The notes below the pieces were generated by a model. That model made no database searches. It was not told the DNA's origin and saw only the letters and a program-made list of their open reading frames with translations. 64,000 bases of DNA from Candidatus Accumulibacter sp. ACC003 (lineage in GTDB: Bacteria > Pseudomonadota > Gammaproteobacteria > Burkholderiales > Rhodocyclaceae). The stretch is taken from positions 682,001 to 746,000 of the forward strand of contig NZ_CAJQTX010000005.1 of NCBI RefSeq assembly GCF_907163085.1, in the 5' to 3' direction. Below are positions 36,403 to 44,851 of this stretch, piece after piece. The stretch's first letter is position 1. Each line of letters opens with the position of its first letter. Both the position numbers and the translations under genes were made by a program.

Positions 36403-37260
36403 TTAGCGGCAGAGGACTGATCGGAAGGATCGGTGAAGGGGATAGAGCCAGATATCCTTGATCGGGAGGATGGGCTTGCGGGTGGGGCACTTCTTGCCTC
36501 GGCCGGCGGTTTGGCCGACCTTGATCCAGTTGGCGGCCTGGTAGCAGGTGCCGCGATGGCGGGGGGTCTCGACGAAGGTTTCGAGCAGCACGGGGCGGTA
36601 ACCGTAGCGCGCCAGCCAGTCCTTGGGCAGTTGCCGCTGCATGAGCGAGAGGATCTTGGAGGCCAGGCCCTTGCACTGGATCCAGGGCAGGATCAGAAAG
36701 CGGGCATTGTTCACCACCAGTTGCAGGTTCCTTTGTCGCTGCTCATCGTGCCAACCGATGAATTGCTCGCGCGCGGCGAGTTTCCAGGCGCTGGCGGCGA
36801 AGCTGAGCAAGGCGACGAGTGTCTCGCCGGCGAAGACGAAGTATCGGCTCTGACTGCCGGCCATGGGCGTGTGGCCGAGATAGTGGTAACGAGCGATGTA
36901 CTCGTTCCACAGACGCGAGTTCGCCGAACCGACGACCTGTCGCACCGAGAGAGGCGGCAGTTCATGCACCGGCTGAGTGAGCAAGGGTTGTGGATCGGTG
37001 GCGTGCGTGGGCCGATACTCGGGTTGGCGAGGAGCGGTCCGTCGTGCAGCCGGCAGGGTGAGCAGGCCGTCGGCTTGCATGCGCAGCATGGCCACCCGGC
37101 AGGTCATATCCTTCAGCTCACCATTGGGCTTGCGCCAGTCGAAGAGCTCGCACACCTGACGCGAGAGTTGTGCGCGGCTGGCGCCGGGAGGGGCCTCGAT
37201 CAGGCCGCGGATCGTCTGCAGTTCGTCGGCGGTAAAGTGGCGCCCGCAATAAGGCTTCAC
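36403..37260 (-). CDS. DUF4338 (DruA-like) protein carried by the IS66 element
   Basis: A 285-residue protein starting at GTG (37260) that overlaps the tnpC stop by four bases (GTGA), so it is made with the transposase. The N-terminal part (FTADELQTIRGLIEAPP, LSRQVCELFDWRKPNG) looks like a small helix-turn-helix domain. The DUF4338 domain follows from about residue 115: RYHYLGHTPM, ALLSFAASAWK, FIGWHDEQ, LVVNNARFLILP, SKILSL, PVLLETFVETPRHRGT, YQAANW. It matches the domain fused to the ISAs1 transposase block by block. DUF4338 is the domain of DruA in Druantia defence, whose biochemical role is unclear. Here it behaves as a transposon accessory gene. Confidence 0.85.
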   Translation of the reverse strand: MKPYCGRHFTADELQTIRGLIEAPPGASRAQLSRQVCELFDWRKPNGELKDMTCRVAMLRMQADGLLTLPAARRTAPRQPEYRPTHATDPQPLLTQPVHELPPLSVRQVVGSANSRLWNEYIARYHYLGHTPMAGSQSRYFVFAGETLVALLSFAASAWKLAAREQFIGWHDEQRQRNLQLVVNNARFLILPWIQCKGLASKILSLMQRQLPKDWLARYGYRPVLLETFVETPRHRGTCYQAANWIKVGQTAGRGKKCPTRKPILPIKDIWLYPLHRSFRSVLCR

Positions 37261-38969
37261 GAGCTATCGATGGAAGGTGTCTGATTGACCGGGATGGCAC
37301 GCATCTGGGCCAGACGATCGGTCGCCATCGCCCAGGGCAGAAAGGCGCTCAAGTCCGCTGGCGGCTGGTTGCCGTTGGCGGCGCAGGCTTCCAGATAAGC
37401 CGTCAGCCAGATGCGCGGGTTGATTTTCCACAAGCGCAGCGTCAGCAGCAGGCTGAACATCGTCGCGGCGAGAGCGCCGGACCAGAGACTGCCCGACCCA
37501 TAGAAGTTCTTGCGTGCGACCACCGGCGTGCGCTGTGCGCGCTCGGCGGCATTATTGTCCATCGCCACCTCGGGGCGGTCGACAAAGACGGTCAGGCCGG
37601 ACCAATGTTTGCGCATGCTTCGCAGCACCTTGCTCGCCGGCATTTTGAGCGCCGGGTTCGCCAGTTCGCTTTCCCGTTGACTGGCCATTTGCGTGATCGC
37701 CTGCCGCAAGGCGCGGTCGCGTTCGGCCCACTGTACTGGGTCGCTACGGACTTCCAGGCGCCGTCCATTCAAGTGGTAGAGCTGAGCGATCTGCTCGACC
37801 CAGGCCAGTGCCCAGTCCGCGAGCTCCGGATGGGCGTTGGCCAGTTCCAGGAAATCACGCCGCTGATGTGCCCAGCAGAAAGCCAGAATGAAGTGGTCAA
37901 GAACTCGCGCGAGCTTCTTGTAGGCCGAATAGCGATCACAGATGATGACTCCTCCGGCGCTACCGGAGAGCTCCCGGATCGGCACCGCCGCCGAGCGGCT
38001 CGGGTCGAGCACGAAGTGGATGACCGATGGGCCGTGGAACACCCAGAAATACCAGCGATGTCCGACCTTCCCTTCGGTCTCGGCAAAGACCCGCCAGCGG
38101 GTCTCGTCTGCGTGCCACTGTTTCTCGCTGCGTAGTTGGCCAAGCAGTGCTTCTTCAAGCGGCTCGAACAGCGGTGCCAAGGCACGCAGTCCGCCGGCCA
38201 CCGTTCCTGCCGAGAGCGTCAGTCCGTGGTCGGACAAGTCTCGCAGAAGCCGATGCGTCGGCTGGCCGTACAAGAACTTCGACAGCAGCAGGTGCACCCA
38301 GATCGACACGCCGTACTTTCCACGCGGGATCAATCGTGCCGGCGGTGGCGCGGTCAGAATACCCCGCGCGCCCGAACACTGACAGGTCCGCCGGTAGCGC
38401 CGCCGGCAGATCTTCCGGCGGTAGGCCTTGACCTCGATCTCGAGGACTTCACTGTCTTCCGTGCCGGGAAAGTCGACGTAGCCCAGACCACAGTCCGGGC
38501 AATGCGGGCAGTCGATGTCGATGACCTCGATCTGCGTCGGCAAGTGACTTTCCGGGTTCCGCCCGTGACCCGCTGCTCCCGGTTGATGACCTCGACCCCG
38601 CGACGACTTCTGGTCTGCTGCCGGGTTCTTCTCGGCTCCCGAAGAGCGTTCTGACTTGCGACCAAACAGGCGTTTTTGCAGATCGCGGATCCGGCCCTGG
38701 GCCTGCTCGAGCTCGCTACGCAAGGCCGCCTCACGCGCCGCCGCTTGCTCCGCCGCACGCGCCATTTCCACCCGATGAGCGGCCTCCGATTCCGCCAAAC
38801 GGACCAGCGCTTGCCGATGTTGGCTGCGCCAGAAGTTGGCCTCCCAACGGAGCTTGATTTCCTGCTCCTTGGTCAACGTCACCAACACCTCGGCAAACGG
38901 CGCCACTTGGCGGTGACTTGCCGCCGATCCTCCGCAGATAATGTCCGTAGCCGTGCCCATGCGCCGCAT
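37257..38969 (-). CDS. IS66-family transposase TnpC
   Basis: DDE transposase of IS66, about 570 residues. An N-terminal coiled coil (about 25-95, rich in Glu, Arg and Ala) is followed by the KRLFGRKSERS basic block and a zinc-finger-like region (CPHCPDCG, CRRRYRRTCQC). The catalytic domain holds QWHADETRW (first Asp), VIICDRYSAYK (second Asp) and MDNNAAERAQRTP (Glu). The C-terminal IS66 block ATMFSLLLTLRLWKINPRIWL is present. The ATG at 38969 is used; an ATG at 38960 and a TTG at 39047 are alternatives. All catalytic residues are present and the frame is open. Confidence 0.92.
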   Translation of the reverse strand: MRRMGTATDIICGGSAASHRQVAPFAEVLVTLTKEQEIKLRWEANFWRSQHRQALVRLAESEAAHRVEMARAAEQAAAREAALRSELEQAQGRIRDLQKRLFGRKSERSSGAEKNPAADQKSSRGRGHQPGAAGHGRNPESHLPTQIEVIDIDCPHCPDCGLGYVDFPGTEDSEVLEIEVKAYRRKICRRRYRRTCQCSGARGILTAPPPARLIPRGKYGVSIWVHLLLSKFLYGQPTHRLLRDLSDHGLTLSAGTVAGGLRALAPLFEPLEEALLGQLRSEKQWHADETRWRVFAETEGKVGHRWYFWVFHGPSVIHFVLDPSRSAAVPIRELSGSAGGVIICDRYSAYKKLARVLDHFILAFCWAHQRRDFLELANAHPELADWALAWVEQIAQLYHLNGRRLEVRSDPVQWAERDRALRQAITQMASQRESELANPALKMPASKVLRSMRKHWSGLTVFVDRPEVAMDNNAAERAQRTPVVARKNFYGSGSLWSGALAATMFSLLLTLRLWKINPRIWLTAYLEACAANGNQPPADLSAFLPWAMATDRLAQMRAIPVNQTPSIDSS

Positions 38970-39081
38970 GGTGCCGGATTTCCGCTGCTGTGTCCAGTTC
39001 AGATCTCCGGGCTGCCCGCCAATCGCTGACGGAAGCTCGCCCACCAAAAAAACCGGGGCTACGGGTTCACCGAATACTTAC

Positions 39082-39089
39082 AACTCGCG
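39082..39089 (+). repeat. IS66 target site duplication, right copy
   Basis: AACTCGCG repeats the bases at 36346-36353. It represents the last eight bases of the IS1634 right end and is followed at once by the midA fragment. Confidence 0.92.
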
Positions 39090-39220
39090 TGGCCAGTGCG
39101 GTAAACCAACTCGTCTCACCGGCGGAGATGGGCGAACTGTTCAAGGTGGTCGCGCTCGGCAAGGGGATCAGCGAACCGCTGCTGGGTTTTCTCAGCGGCG
39201 ACCGCAGCGCAGCGCTCTGA
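39090..39220 (+). pseudogene. 131-bp fragment of the midA 3' end (repeat copy B)
   Basis: This is a second copy of the end of the midA-family gene, 127 of 131 bases identical to 29244-29374, including the stop codon. It encodes VNQLVSPAEMGELFKVVAL and ends GDRSAAL. It begins immediately after the IS1634 terminus, so the rest of this gene copy was lost there. It lies 60 bases from the end of the dehydrogenase gene on the other strand, the probable original neighbour. Confidence 0.93.
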
Positions 39221-39280
39221 CCCGCTCGCGCCAGACGGTGCGTCTTCTTCGCTGATCTGATCGCTCGGCAAGTCGGAAAG

Positions 39281-40429
39281 TCACAGCCCAAGCCAGCGCG
39301 CGATGATGTTGCGCTGCATCTCGCTGGTCCCCGAGTATAGCGTCGAGCCAATCGCGTCACGCAGCGCGCGTTCGACCTCGTACTCCTCCATGAAGCCGTA
39401 GCCGCCATGCACCTGCACCGTGTCGAGCGCCGTCTTGACCAGCGTCTCGCTGACGAACAGCTTGGTGACCGCGGCGTCGAGCGAGATGCTGCGCGACACC
39501 GTCAGTCGCGAAGCGGTGCGGTAGACCAGCAAGCGCGCCGCCTCGAGCTGAACCTTCATGTCGGCGATCTTGTGCGCGACAGCCTGGAACTTGCCGATCA
39601 TCTGGCCAAATTGCGAACGTGAACGCGCGTAGGCAATCGATGTTTCGAGCAGGCGCTCGATGGTGCCGACGTGCGCCGCAACGAGCAGCGAGCGTTCCCA
39701 GTCCATCGCCGTGCCAAAGACGCTGGCGCCGCCGCCGACGGTGCCGAGAACGGTATCGTCGGCGAGCCACACATCCTCGAAGACCAACTCACCAACCGGC
39801 GAGGTGCGCAGGCCCATCTTGGCGAGCTTCTGGCCGGCCGAGAATCCCGCCACACCACGTTCGATCAGGAACGCCGTGACACCGCCGTGAAAGCCCTTGG
39901 CGGGGTCGGTGACCGCGAATACCACGGCCACGTCGGCCACCGGTCCGTTGGAGATGAAGGTCTTGCTGCCGTTGAGCCGCCAGCCCGCACCGACGCGCTC
40001 GGCGCGCAACCGCATGGCGAAGCTGTCCGAACCCGAATCGGCTTCGGTGATGGCGTGCGCACCGACCAGCGTGCCGTCGCACAGGCCGCCCAGATAGCGA
40101 GCCTTCTGCGCCTCGCTGCCGTGCTGCCAGACAGGCACCACACAAGCCAGGACATGCGCGCAGATCGAGAACACCAGACCGCCGTCACGGCAGCCGTAGC
40201 CAAGCGCCTCGAGGGCGATCGCACAGTTCAGCGGATCGGCCCCAACGCCGCCATATTCCTCTGGCGCGGGCAATCCGAGCAGACCGACGGCGGCACACTG
40301 GCGCCACAGTTCGCGCGAAAAAACCTGCCCCCGGTCGCGCTCGACGACCTGATCGTTGAGCTCACCGCGGGCGAACTTGACAATGCTGTCACGCAGCAGC
40401 TTCTGCTCGCTGCTTAAATTGAAATCCAT
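39281..40429 (-). CDS. Acyl-CoA dehydrogenase-like, probable prolyl-carrier-protein dehydrogenase
   Basis: FAD enzyme of 382 residues with the acyl-CoA dehydrogenase fold (AITEADSGSD, WRLNGSKTFISNGPVAD, RSQFG, VQVHGGYGFMEEYEVERALRD). At the C-terminus most family members have YEGT with the catalytic Glu; here it is LYSGTSEMQR, with Ser. Instead a Glu lies at residue 245 in AMDWERSLLV, the position used by isovaleryl-CoA dehydrogenase and by the prolyl-S-carrier dehydrogenases PltE, RedW and CloN3. The ATG overlaps the adenylation gene stop by one base. Together with that gene and the carrier protein it could turn bound proline into pyrrole-2-carboxyl. A normal beta-oxidation role is less likely in this setting. 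Confidence 0.85.
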   Translation of the reverse strand: MDFNLSSEQKLLRDSIVKFARGELNDQVVERDRGQVFSRELWRQCAAVGLLGLPAPEEYGGVGADPLNCAIALEALGYGCRDGGLVFSICAHVLACVVPVWQHGSEAQKARYLGGLCDGTLVGAHAITEADSGSDSFAMRLRAERVGAGWRLNGSKTFISNGPVADVAVVFAVTDPAKGFHGGVTAFLIERGVAGFSAGQKLAKMGLRTSPVGELVFEDVWLADDTVLGTVGGGASVFGTAMDWERSLLVAAHVGTIERLLETSIAYARSRSQFGQMIGKFQAVAHKIADMKVQLEAARLLVYRTASRLTVSRSISLDAAVTKLFVSETLVKTALDTVQVHGGYGFMEEYEVERALRDAIGSTLYSGTSEMQRNIIARWLGL

Positions 40430-42000
40430 CAGCGTAGCTCCTTCAGGCGCTGGTAGTCGATCTTGTCGGTCGACGTCTTGGGTAGGCTGTCGAGCCAGCT
40501 GAACTTGTCCGGGATCATGTACAGCGGCAGGTTCTCCGCGCAGAAGCGCTTGATCTCGATCAGCGACGGCCGCTTGGCGTCGTCGCTGCTCAGGAAGGCG
40601 GTGATGCTCAGGCCGGCCTGTTCGTCGGCGAAGGCTAGCACCGCTGCTTCCTTGACCTTGGCGTGGCGGTACAGCCCGGCTTCGATTTCGCCCAGCTCGA
40701 CGCGGTAGCCGCGGCGCTTGACCATCCGGTCGCGGCGGCCGCGGTAGGTGTAACAAGCGTCGTCGGTGGCGCTGACAATGTCGCCGGTGCGATACCAGGC
40801 GCTGCCGTCGGCATCGCTGAAAAAGCCCTTGGCGGTTTGCTCGGGAAGTGCCCAGTAACCGCGCATCACGCCCGCTCCGGCAATACACAGTTCGCCTTCG
40901 CCCCCAGCGGCCACCGCCGCACCGCTTTCGTCGACCACGCGGGCGCGCAGATGCGAGCAAACCTGGCCGATCGGGTACGGCGTATTCCGTTCAGGTGGCA
41001 CCGGCAAGGGGATCTCGTGCCAGGTGCAGACGTTGGTCTCGGTCGGACCATAGAGATTGAAGTAGCGCGGCGTCGGCCAGAGTTCGCAGAGCGCGCGCAA
41101 ATGCTTGACGGCGAAAACTTCGCCGGCGAACAGCACTTGTCGCAAGGCCCCGTAGTCGTGTTTGGCGAGGCCGCCGAACTGCGCCAGCAAGGCGAGAATC
41201 GACGGCGCCGAGTACCAGATCGAGATTCGCTCGTCGGCGATCAGCTGCGCCAACCGCGGCGCGTCCTTGCCGATGTCCTCGTCGATCAGCACCAGCGTCG
41301 CGCCGTGCTTCAGGCAGACGTGGATGTCGAGGATCGAGAGGTCGAAGTGAAACGGCGCATGCGACGAAAATCGGTCAGCGCTTGTCGGCGCGAACGTCTC
41401 CGAGCACCAGTCGACGAAGCTTACCGCGTTCTCGTGCGAGAGCATCACGCCCTTGGGCTGGCCGGTCGATCCAGAGGTATAGAGGATGTATGCCAGATCG
41501 CCGGCGTCGCTTGCGGCGCTATCGACGACCGGCGCGCTGGCGCGCTGGTCGGCCTCGGCTAGCGCCGCAAGCAAGCCGGCGCCACCCGCCAGCGATGCGT
41601 CAACGGTGAGCAGCGTCGGCGCCGCGCCGAGGTCGGCGAGTGCGGCGCCGAGCTTGTCCGCCAGTGCCGCTTCGACCACCGCTACCTTGACCGAACAGTT
41701 GTGCAGAATGTAGGCACCGCGCGCTGCCGGCGCGCCGGCGTCGATCGGCACATAGGTGGCGCCGACCTTGAGCGCCGCCAGCAGCGTCGCCACCGAGTCG
41801 ATCGACTTGCGCAGAAAGAGGCCAACGCAGTCGCCACGGCCAACGCCGAGTTCGGCCAAACGGTCGCGCAGGCGGTCGGACAGGGCGTCCAGCTGGCCAT
41901 AGCTGATCGAACCCTGACCGGGTTCGACGACGGCCACCGCCTGTGGGCTGCGCCGCGCGCTGGCCATGAAAAGCTCATGCAGGCAGACGTGGGTGCCCAT
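40429..42000 (-). CDS. Amino acid adenylation enzyme, predicted L-proline-specific (PltF-like)
   Basis: Free-standing adenylation domain of 523 residues that should activate an amino acid and load it on the neighbouring carrier. Core motifs: YILYTSGSTGQPKG, FHFDLSILD, NLYGPTETNVC, GELCIAG, YRTGD, GRRDRMVKRRGYRVELGEIE, and the lysine in TSTDKIDY. Aligning by eye to GrsA, the ten specificity residues are D220, L221, L224, Y263, L290, A292, L316, V324, C325 and K513, i.e. DLLYLALVCK. As far as I recall this is the proline code of pyrrole-forming enzymes such as PltF and RedM. It overlaps both neighbours by one base (TAATG and TGATG). A D-alanine ligase (DltA) is the alternative, but the code does not fit D-Ala. 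Confidence 0.88.
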   Translation of the reverse strand: MGTHVCLHELFMASARRSPQAVAVVEPGQGSISYGQLDALSDRLRDRLAELGVGRGDCVGLFLRKSIDSVATLLAALKVGATYVPIDAGAPAARGAYILHNCSVKVAVVEAALADKLGAALADLGAAPTLLTVDASLAGGAGLLAALAEADQRASAPVVDSAASDAGDLAYILYTSGSTGQPKGVMLSHENAVSFVDWCSETFAPTSADRFSSHAPFHFDLSILDIHVCLKHGATLVLIDEDIGKDAPRLAQLIADERISIWYSAPSILALLAQFGGLAKHDYGALRQVLFAGEVFAVKHLRALCELWPTPRYFNLYGPTETNVCTWHEIPLPVPPERNTPYPIGQVCSHLRARVVDESGAAVAAGGEGELCIAGAGVMRGYWALPEQTAKGFFSDADGSAWYRTGDIVSATDDACYTYRGRRDRMVKRRGYRVELGEIEAGLYRHAKVKEAAVLAFADEQAGLSITAFLSSDDAKRPSLIEIKRFCAENLPLYMIPDKFSWLDSLPKTSTDKIDYQRLKELR

Positions 42001-42260
42001 TACGCGGCGGACGGGTTCTTGGCGCGAATCAGCCGGACGATGCTGACCAGGTTGTCAAGATTCTCCTTGTCGACCTCGTGCGGCTCGAAATTCACGCCGT
42101 ATTGCTCCTCGACAAACATTACCAGCTTGAGCGTTGCGATCGAATCGAGAATGCCGCCGCTGATCAGCGGTGTCGTTTCGGTCAGTTCATCGGCGTCTTC
42201 GCCGGGGAGGAATTCCTCCATGATGAAGTTCTTGATTTTCTGCATGAGTTGGTCGGGCAT
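42000..42260 (-). CDS. Peptidyl/acyl carrier protein
   Basis: An 86-residue carrier protein with the phosphopantetheine site at Ser40 (GGILDSIATLKL). The rest is helical and acidic (MEEFLPGEDADELTETTPL, FVEEQYGVNF), as in DltC and PltL. It overlaps the adenylation gene by one base, so both are made together and the carrier is most likely its loading partner. A phosphopantetheinyl transferase is not in the window. Confidence 0.92.
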   Translation of the reverse strand: MPDQLMQKIKNFIMEEFLPGEDADELTETTPLISGGILDSIATLKLVMFVEEQYGVNFEPHEVDKENLDNLVSIVRLIRAKNPSAA

Positions 42261-42310
42261 GGGTAGGCTCCTGAAAGGGTGGGGGTGGGCGTAAAACTTG
42301 CTGGCGTGGC

Positions 42311-44851
42311 TTACCTGGCAGCAGGGACGCTGCCGAAGAGGGCGTCTGGGTTCTTCTGCAAGGCACGGTACAGCGCTTCGGCAACCAGTTGATGGCCAAG
42401 GGTGTTGGGGTGGTCGTCCCACTCGGCAAGTCGCACCGCTTCGAGGTCGTGGCCCTGGAAGACGTCGGCGAGGTTGATCACGGCGAAACCAGCGTCGCTG
42501 GCGATGCTTACGGTTTCGGGCGTTTCTTCCTGCCAGCTGCCGCCGCGGGCTTGCGGCAGGAAGACCCACAGCGGCTTAATTCCGCGTTCGACGGCACGGT
42601 CGACAATCAGCCCATAGACGGTCCGCAAAATCTCGGCGCCGTATGGCTTCAAGAGCTTGAGTGCCTCGGTCTTGTCCATTCCAGCCGTCGCCCCCGAGCG
42701 CTCGACGATCGCCGCCAGGGTCGGGTAGGGAATCGGCAAACGCTTCTCAAGCACCTCGGCCAGATAATCCGCCGCGCGGCTGATTTCGCGGCCGGCGGCA
42801 ACGTAGATCACGCCATTGGGCTGAAGAGTCAGCGCCTTCTCGAAGGAGACCAGGTCTTGTGGTGGCTGATAGCCGGGGACGCCCAAATTGAGCAGTTCGA
42901 CGTGCTTGAATGCCGTGCTCAGCGGTTCGCGGTTCAGGCGATCCTCGAGCAAGGCCTCGAAGGTGGCGCCGTCGTCGACGCCCCAGCCCATGACCGTCGA
43001 CGGACCCAGCACGGCAGCACGCAGGGTGTCGGCCGGTCGTTCCTGCGTGTAGTCCTGGTCGCGCATCCCCCAGCGGTTGATGGTGACCGTGCCGTACTTG
43101 GTCGTCGAGACGAAGGAAGGAATCAGGTCGGTCTGCGCGAAGCCGCCGACGAAGCGCTTCAGGCCGGCGTTCTCGACGTCGAGCCAGGTGGCCGGTTTTT
43201 TCGAGTAGACCTCCCACAGTTGCGAGTTGAAACGGTCGACCGAGAGCAGACCTTCGTAGTAGCCGCGCTCGAGCTTGGCGTTGTCGAGGCGACTCAAGTG
43301 AGCCGTGCGCAGCGAATGCACCAGGTTTCCGAAGTCGTTGCCGACGCTGGTGTGCACGCTTTCGATCGAAATCAGAACCAGTCCCAGCGCCCAGGCGACG
43401 GTGACCGCGCGATCACGGGCCCAGGGGCGCTTCTCGCTGGCCGGCGCGGCAGTCGCGCTGCCCGGCAGGCTGACGCTGCCGAGGGTAATGACCAGCAGAC
43501 TGAGCACCGGAAAGAGCAGGACCTCGGCGGTGTACGGCCCGGCCAGGGCTGACCACAGAGCGAGCCAGTCGGTGATCGATTCGCTGGTCCAGAACGACCA
43601 TAGAATGCAGATGAACCAGAACGTTCCATAGGTCTTGGCGATAGTCAGCGCGGTGCTTCGCCAGGTCTTCTTGGTCTTGCCCAGAGAGCGGCTGCGGCCG
43701 TGTTTGATTTCGTAAAGCGAATTGGCTACCACCAGGACGCCGAGTACGGCCCAGAAGAGCATGTCATGCCACGCCAGCAGCCAGCTACCACGCAGCCAGA
43801 ACCACTGGTACGAATGCAGCAGCCAGGTGAGCAGGAAAACGTATAGCGTGGCAATGATGATCGCCTTGTTGGTGCCCAGGCGCTTCAAGGCAAACACCGC
43901 TGGAAAGTAGAAGATCTTCTGCATGAAGTCTTTCCAGTAGATGTTGATGCGCCGCCAGAAGTCGGTGAAGCTCGACGCCAGAAGGTAGCGATTGTGCGTT
44001 TCGGGCAGGTTGAAACCGAACAGATGGACCATCCCGACGACGAGGTGAAAAAGCCCTGAAACGCGCAAGTAGAGCATGAAGTTCGCCACCACGTACTGCA
44101 GGAACTCGGCCGGTCCGGTGACTTCCGACGGCGCCAGCGTGCCGAAGTAGTAGAAGTAGCGGTACAGGATGAGGTGCACGATGCCGCGGACGATCCAGTC
44201 GACGCCCTTCTGATAGGTGAGATAGGCGTCGTTGCTGTAGTGGCTGCGCCGGTAGGTCTTGAAGTCGATGACCGGCAGCAAGGGGAAGCACGCGTTCGGC
44301 AGCATAAAGAAATAGCTCAGCGATTGCGCCAGGGTGACTGGCGCCTTGTCGTGGCGCAGATCGTAAAAGTAGGCGATCAAGCGGAACATGAACATCGCTC
44401 CGAGGATCGGCCAGATGGCCTCGGACCACGGCGTCGGCAGTAGGCTGGCGCGCTGCGTGACCAACACCGTTGCCAGCCCCAGCAGGATCACGCCGCGCAT
44501 GCGAAACGACACCGGCAGATGACACGCGCCGATCAGCACCAGGCCGATGCCGATCAGCCAGACGCCGTTGATCAGACCCAGGGTCAGAGGAATGGAGACC
44601 AGGCTGAGTGCGCAAAAGAACGGCAGGCGCGCCGGCAGTGGCAGAAAGGCGTGCACTGCAAAGCCGGCAAAGGCCAGCATGGCGAGCATCCTGAAGGCCG
44701 GGCTCTCGATTTGAAACTGTCGGAGCAGCAGCAGGATCAGACCCAGCTGCAGCGCCAGCGTCGCGAAATCGCGGAAGCGGATGTGGCCGCGTTGTTCGTT
44801 CGCCGGGGTTGCGCGCGCGCCAAGCTGAGCTGCGGCAAGTTTATTGTCCAT
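42311..44851 (-). CDS. MBOAT acyltransferase fused to an SGNH hydrolase-like domain
   Basis: A large membrane protein (846 residues). The first half (to about 480) is an MBOAT-type acyltransferase with around 11 helices; marker blocks are LASSFTDFWRRINIYWKDF and the probable catalytic histidine in TWLLHSYQWFWLRG. After a last helix near residue 510 comes a periplasmic SGNH-like domain: AVLGPSTVMGWGV (serine in GPS), LNLGVPGYQPP, YVAAGREI, and the DxxH block EWDDHPNTLGHQ. So it joins in one chain the roles of DltB and DltD. It is the first gene of the cassette; the carrier gene starts 50 bases on. The start is either ATG at 44851 or TTG at 44881, the latter preceded by GAAGGA. Confidence 0.85.
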   Translation of the reverse strand: MDNKLAAAQLGARATPANEQRGHIRFRDFATLALQLGLILLLLRQFQIESPAFRMLAMLAFAGFAVHAFLPLPARLPFFCALSLVSIPLTLGLINGVWLIGIGLVLIGACHLPVSFRMRGVILLGLATVLVTQRASLLPTPWSEAIWPILGAMFMFRLIAYFYDLRHDKAPVTLAQSLSYFFMLPNACFPLLPVIDFKTYRRSHYSNDAYLTYQKGVDWIVRGIVHLILYRYFYYFGTLAPSEVTGPAEFLQYVVANFMLYLRVSGLFHLVVGMVHLFGFNLPETHNRYLLASSFTDFWRRINIYWKDFMQKIFYFPAVFALKRLGTNKAIIIATLYVFLLTWLLHSYQWFWLRGSWLLAWHDMLFWAVLGVLVVANSLYEIKHGRSRSLGKTKKTWRSTALTIAKTYGTFWFICILWSFWTSESITDWLALWSALAGPYTAEVLLFPVLSLLVITLGSVSLPGSATAAPASEKRPWARDRAVTVAWALGLVLISIESVHTSVGNDFGNLVHSLRTAHLSRLDNAKLERGYYEGLLSVDRFNSQLWEVYSKKPATWLDVENAGLKRFVGGFAQTDLIPSFVSTTKYGTVTINRWGMRDQDYTQERPADTLRAAVLGPSTVMGWGVDDGATFEALLEDRLNREPLSTAFKHVELLNLGVPGYQPPQDLVSFEKALTLQPNGVIYVAAGREISRAADYLAEVLEKRLPIPYPTLAAIVERSGATAGMDKTEALKLLKPYGAEILRTVYGLIVDRAVERGIKPLWVFLPQARGGSWQEETPETVSIASDAGFAVINLADVFQGHDLEAVRLAEWDDHPNTLGHQLVAEALYRALQKNPDALFGSVPAAR

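Larger units (their letters stand above)
36354..39081 (-). mobile_element. IS66-family element (tnpC-only type) with a DUF4338 passenger
   Basis: A complete element of 2728 bases. Its termini, GTAAGTATTCGGCCAACCC and the reverse complement GTAAGTATTCGGTGAACCC, match at 21 of the first 23 bases and are bounded by 8-bp duplications. It has tnpC but no tnpA or tnpB, like the ISBst12 subgroup of IS66, and carries a DUF4338 gene in the position of a passenger. The direct flanks show that it inserted recently into the IS1634 end. Confidence 0.93.

Noticed and set aside
29375-39089. Integrative element with attL/attR in the midA 3' end
   Set aside because: No integrase or excisionase gene lies in the interval, and the second gene remnant (cca) is explained better by joining two alleles through IS1634. 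It is kept only as an alternative.
39281-42260. Canonical Dlt (D-alanylation) operon
   Set aside because: The specificity residues do not resemble those of DltA, and a dehydrogenase is part of the overlapping genes, which Dlt systems lack.
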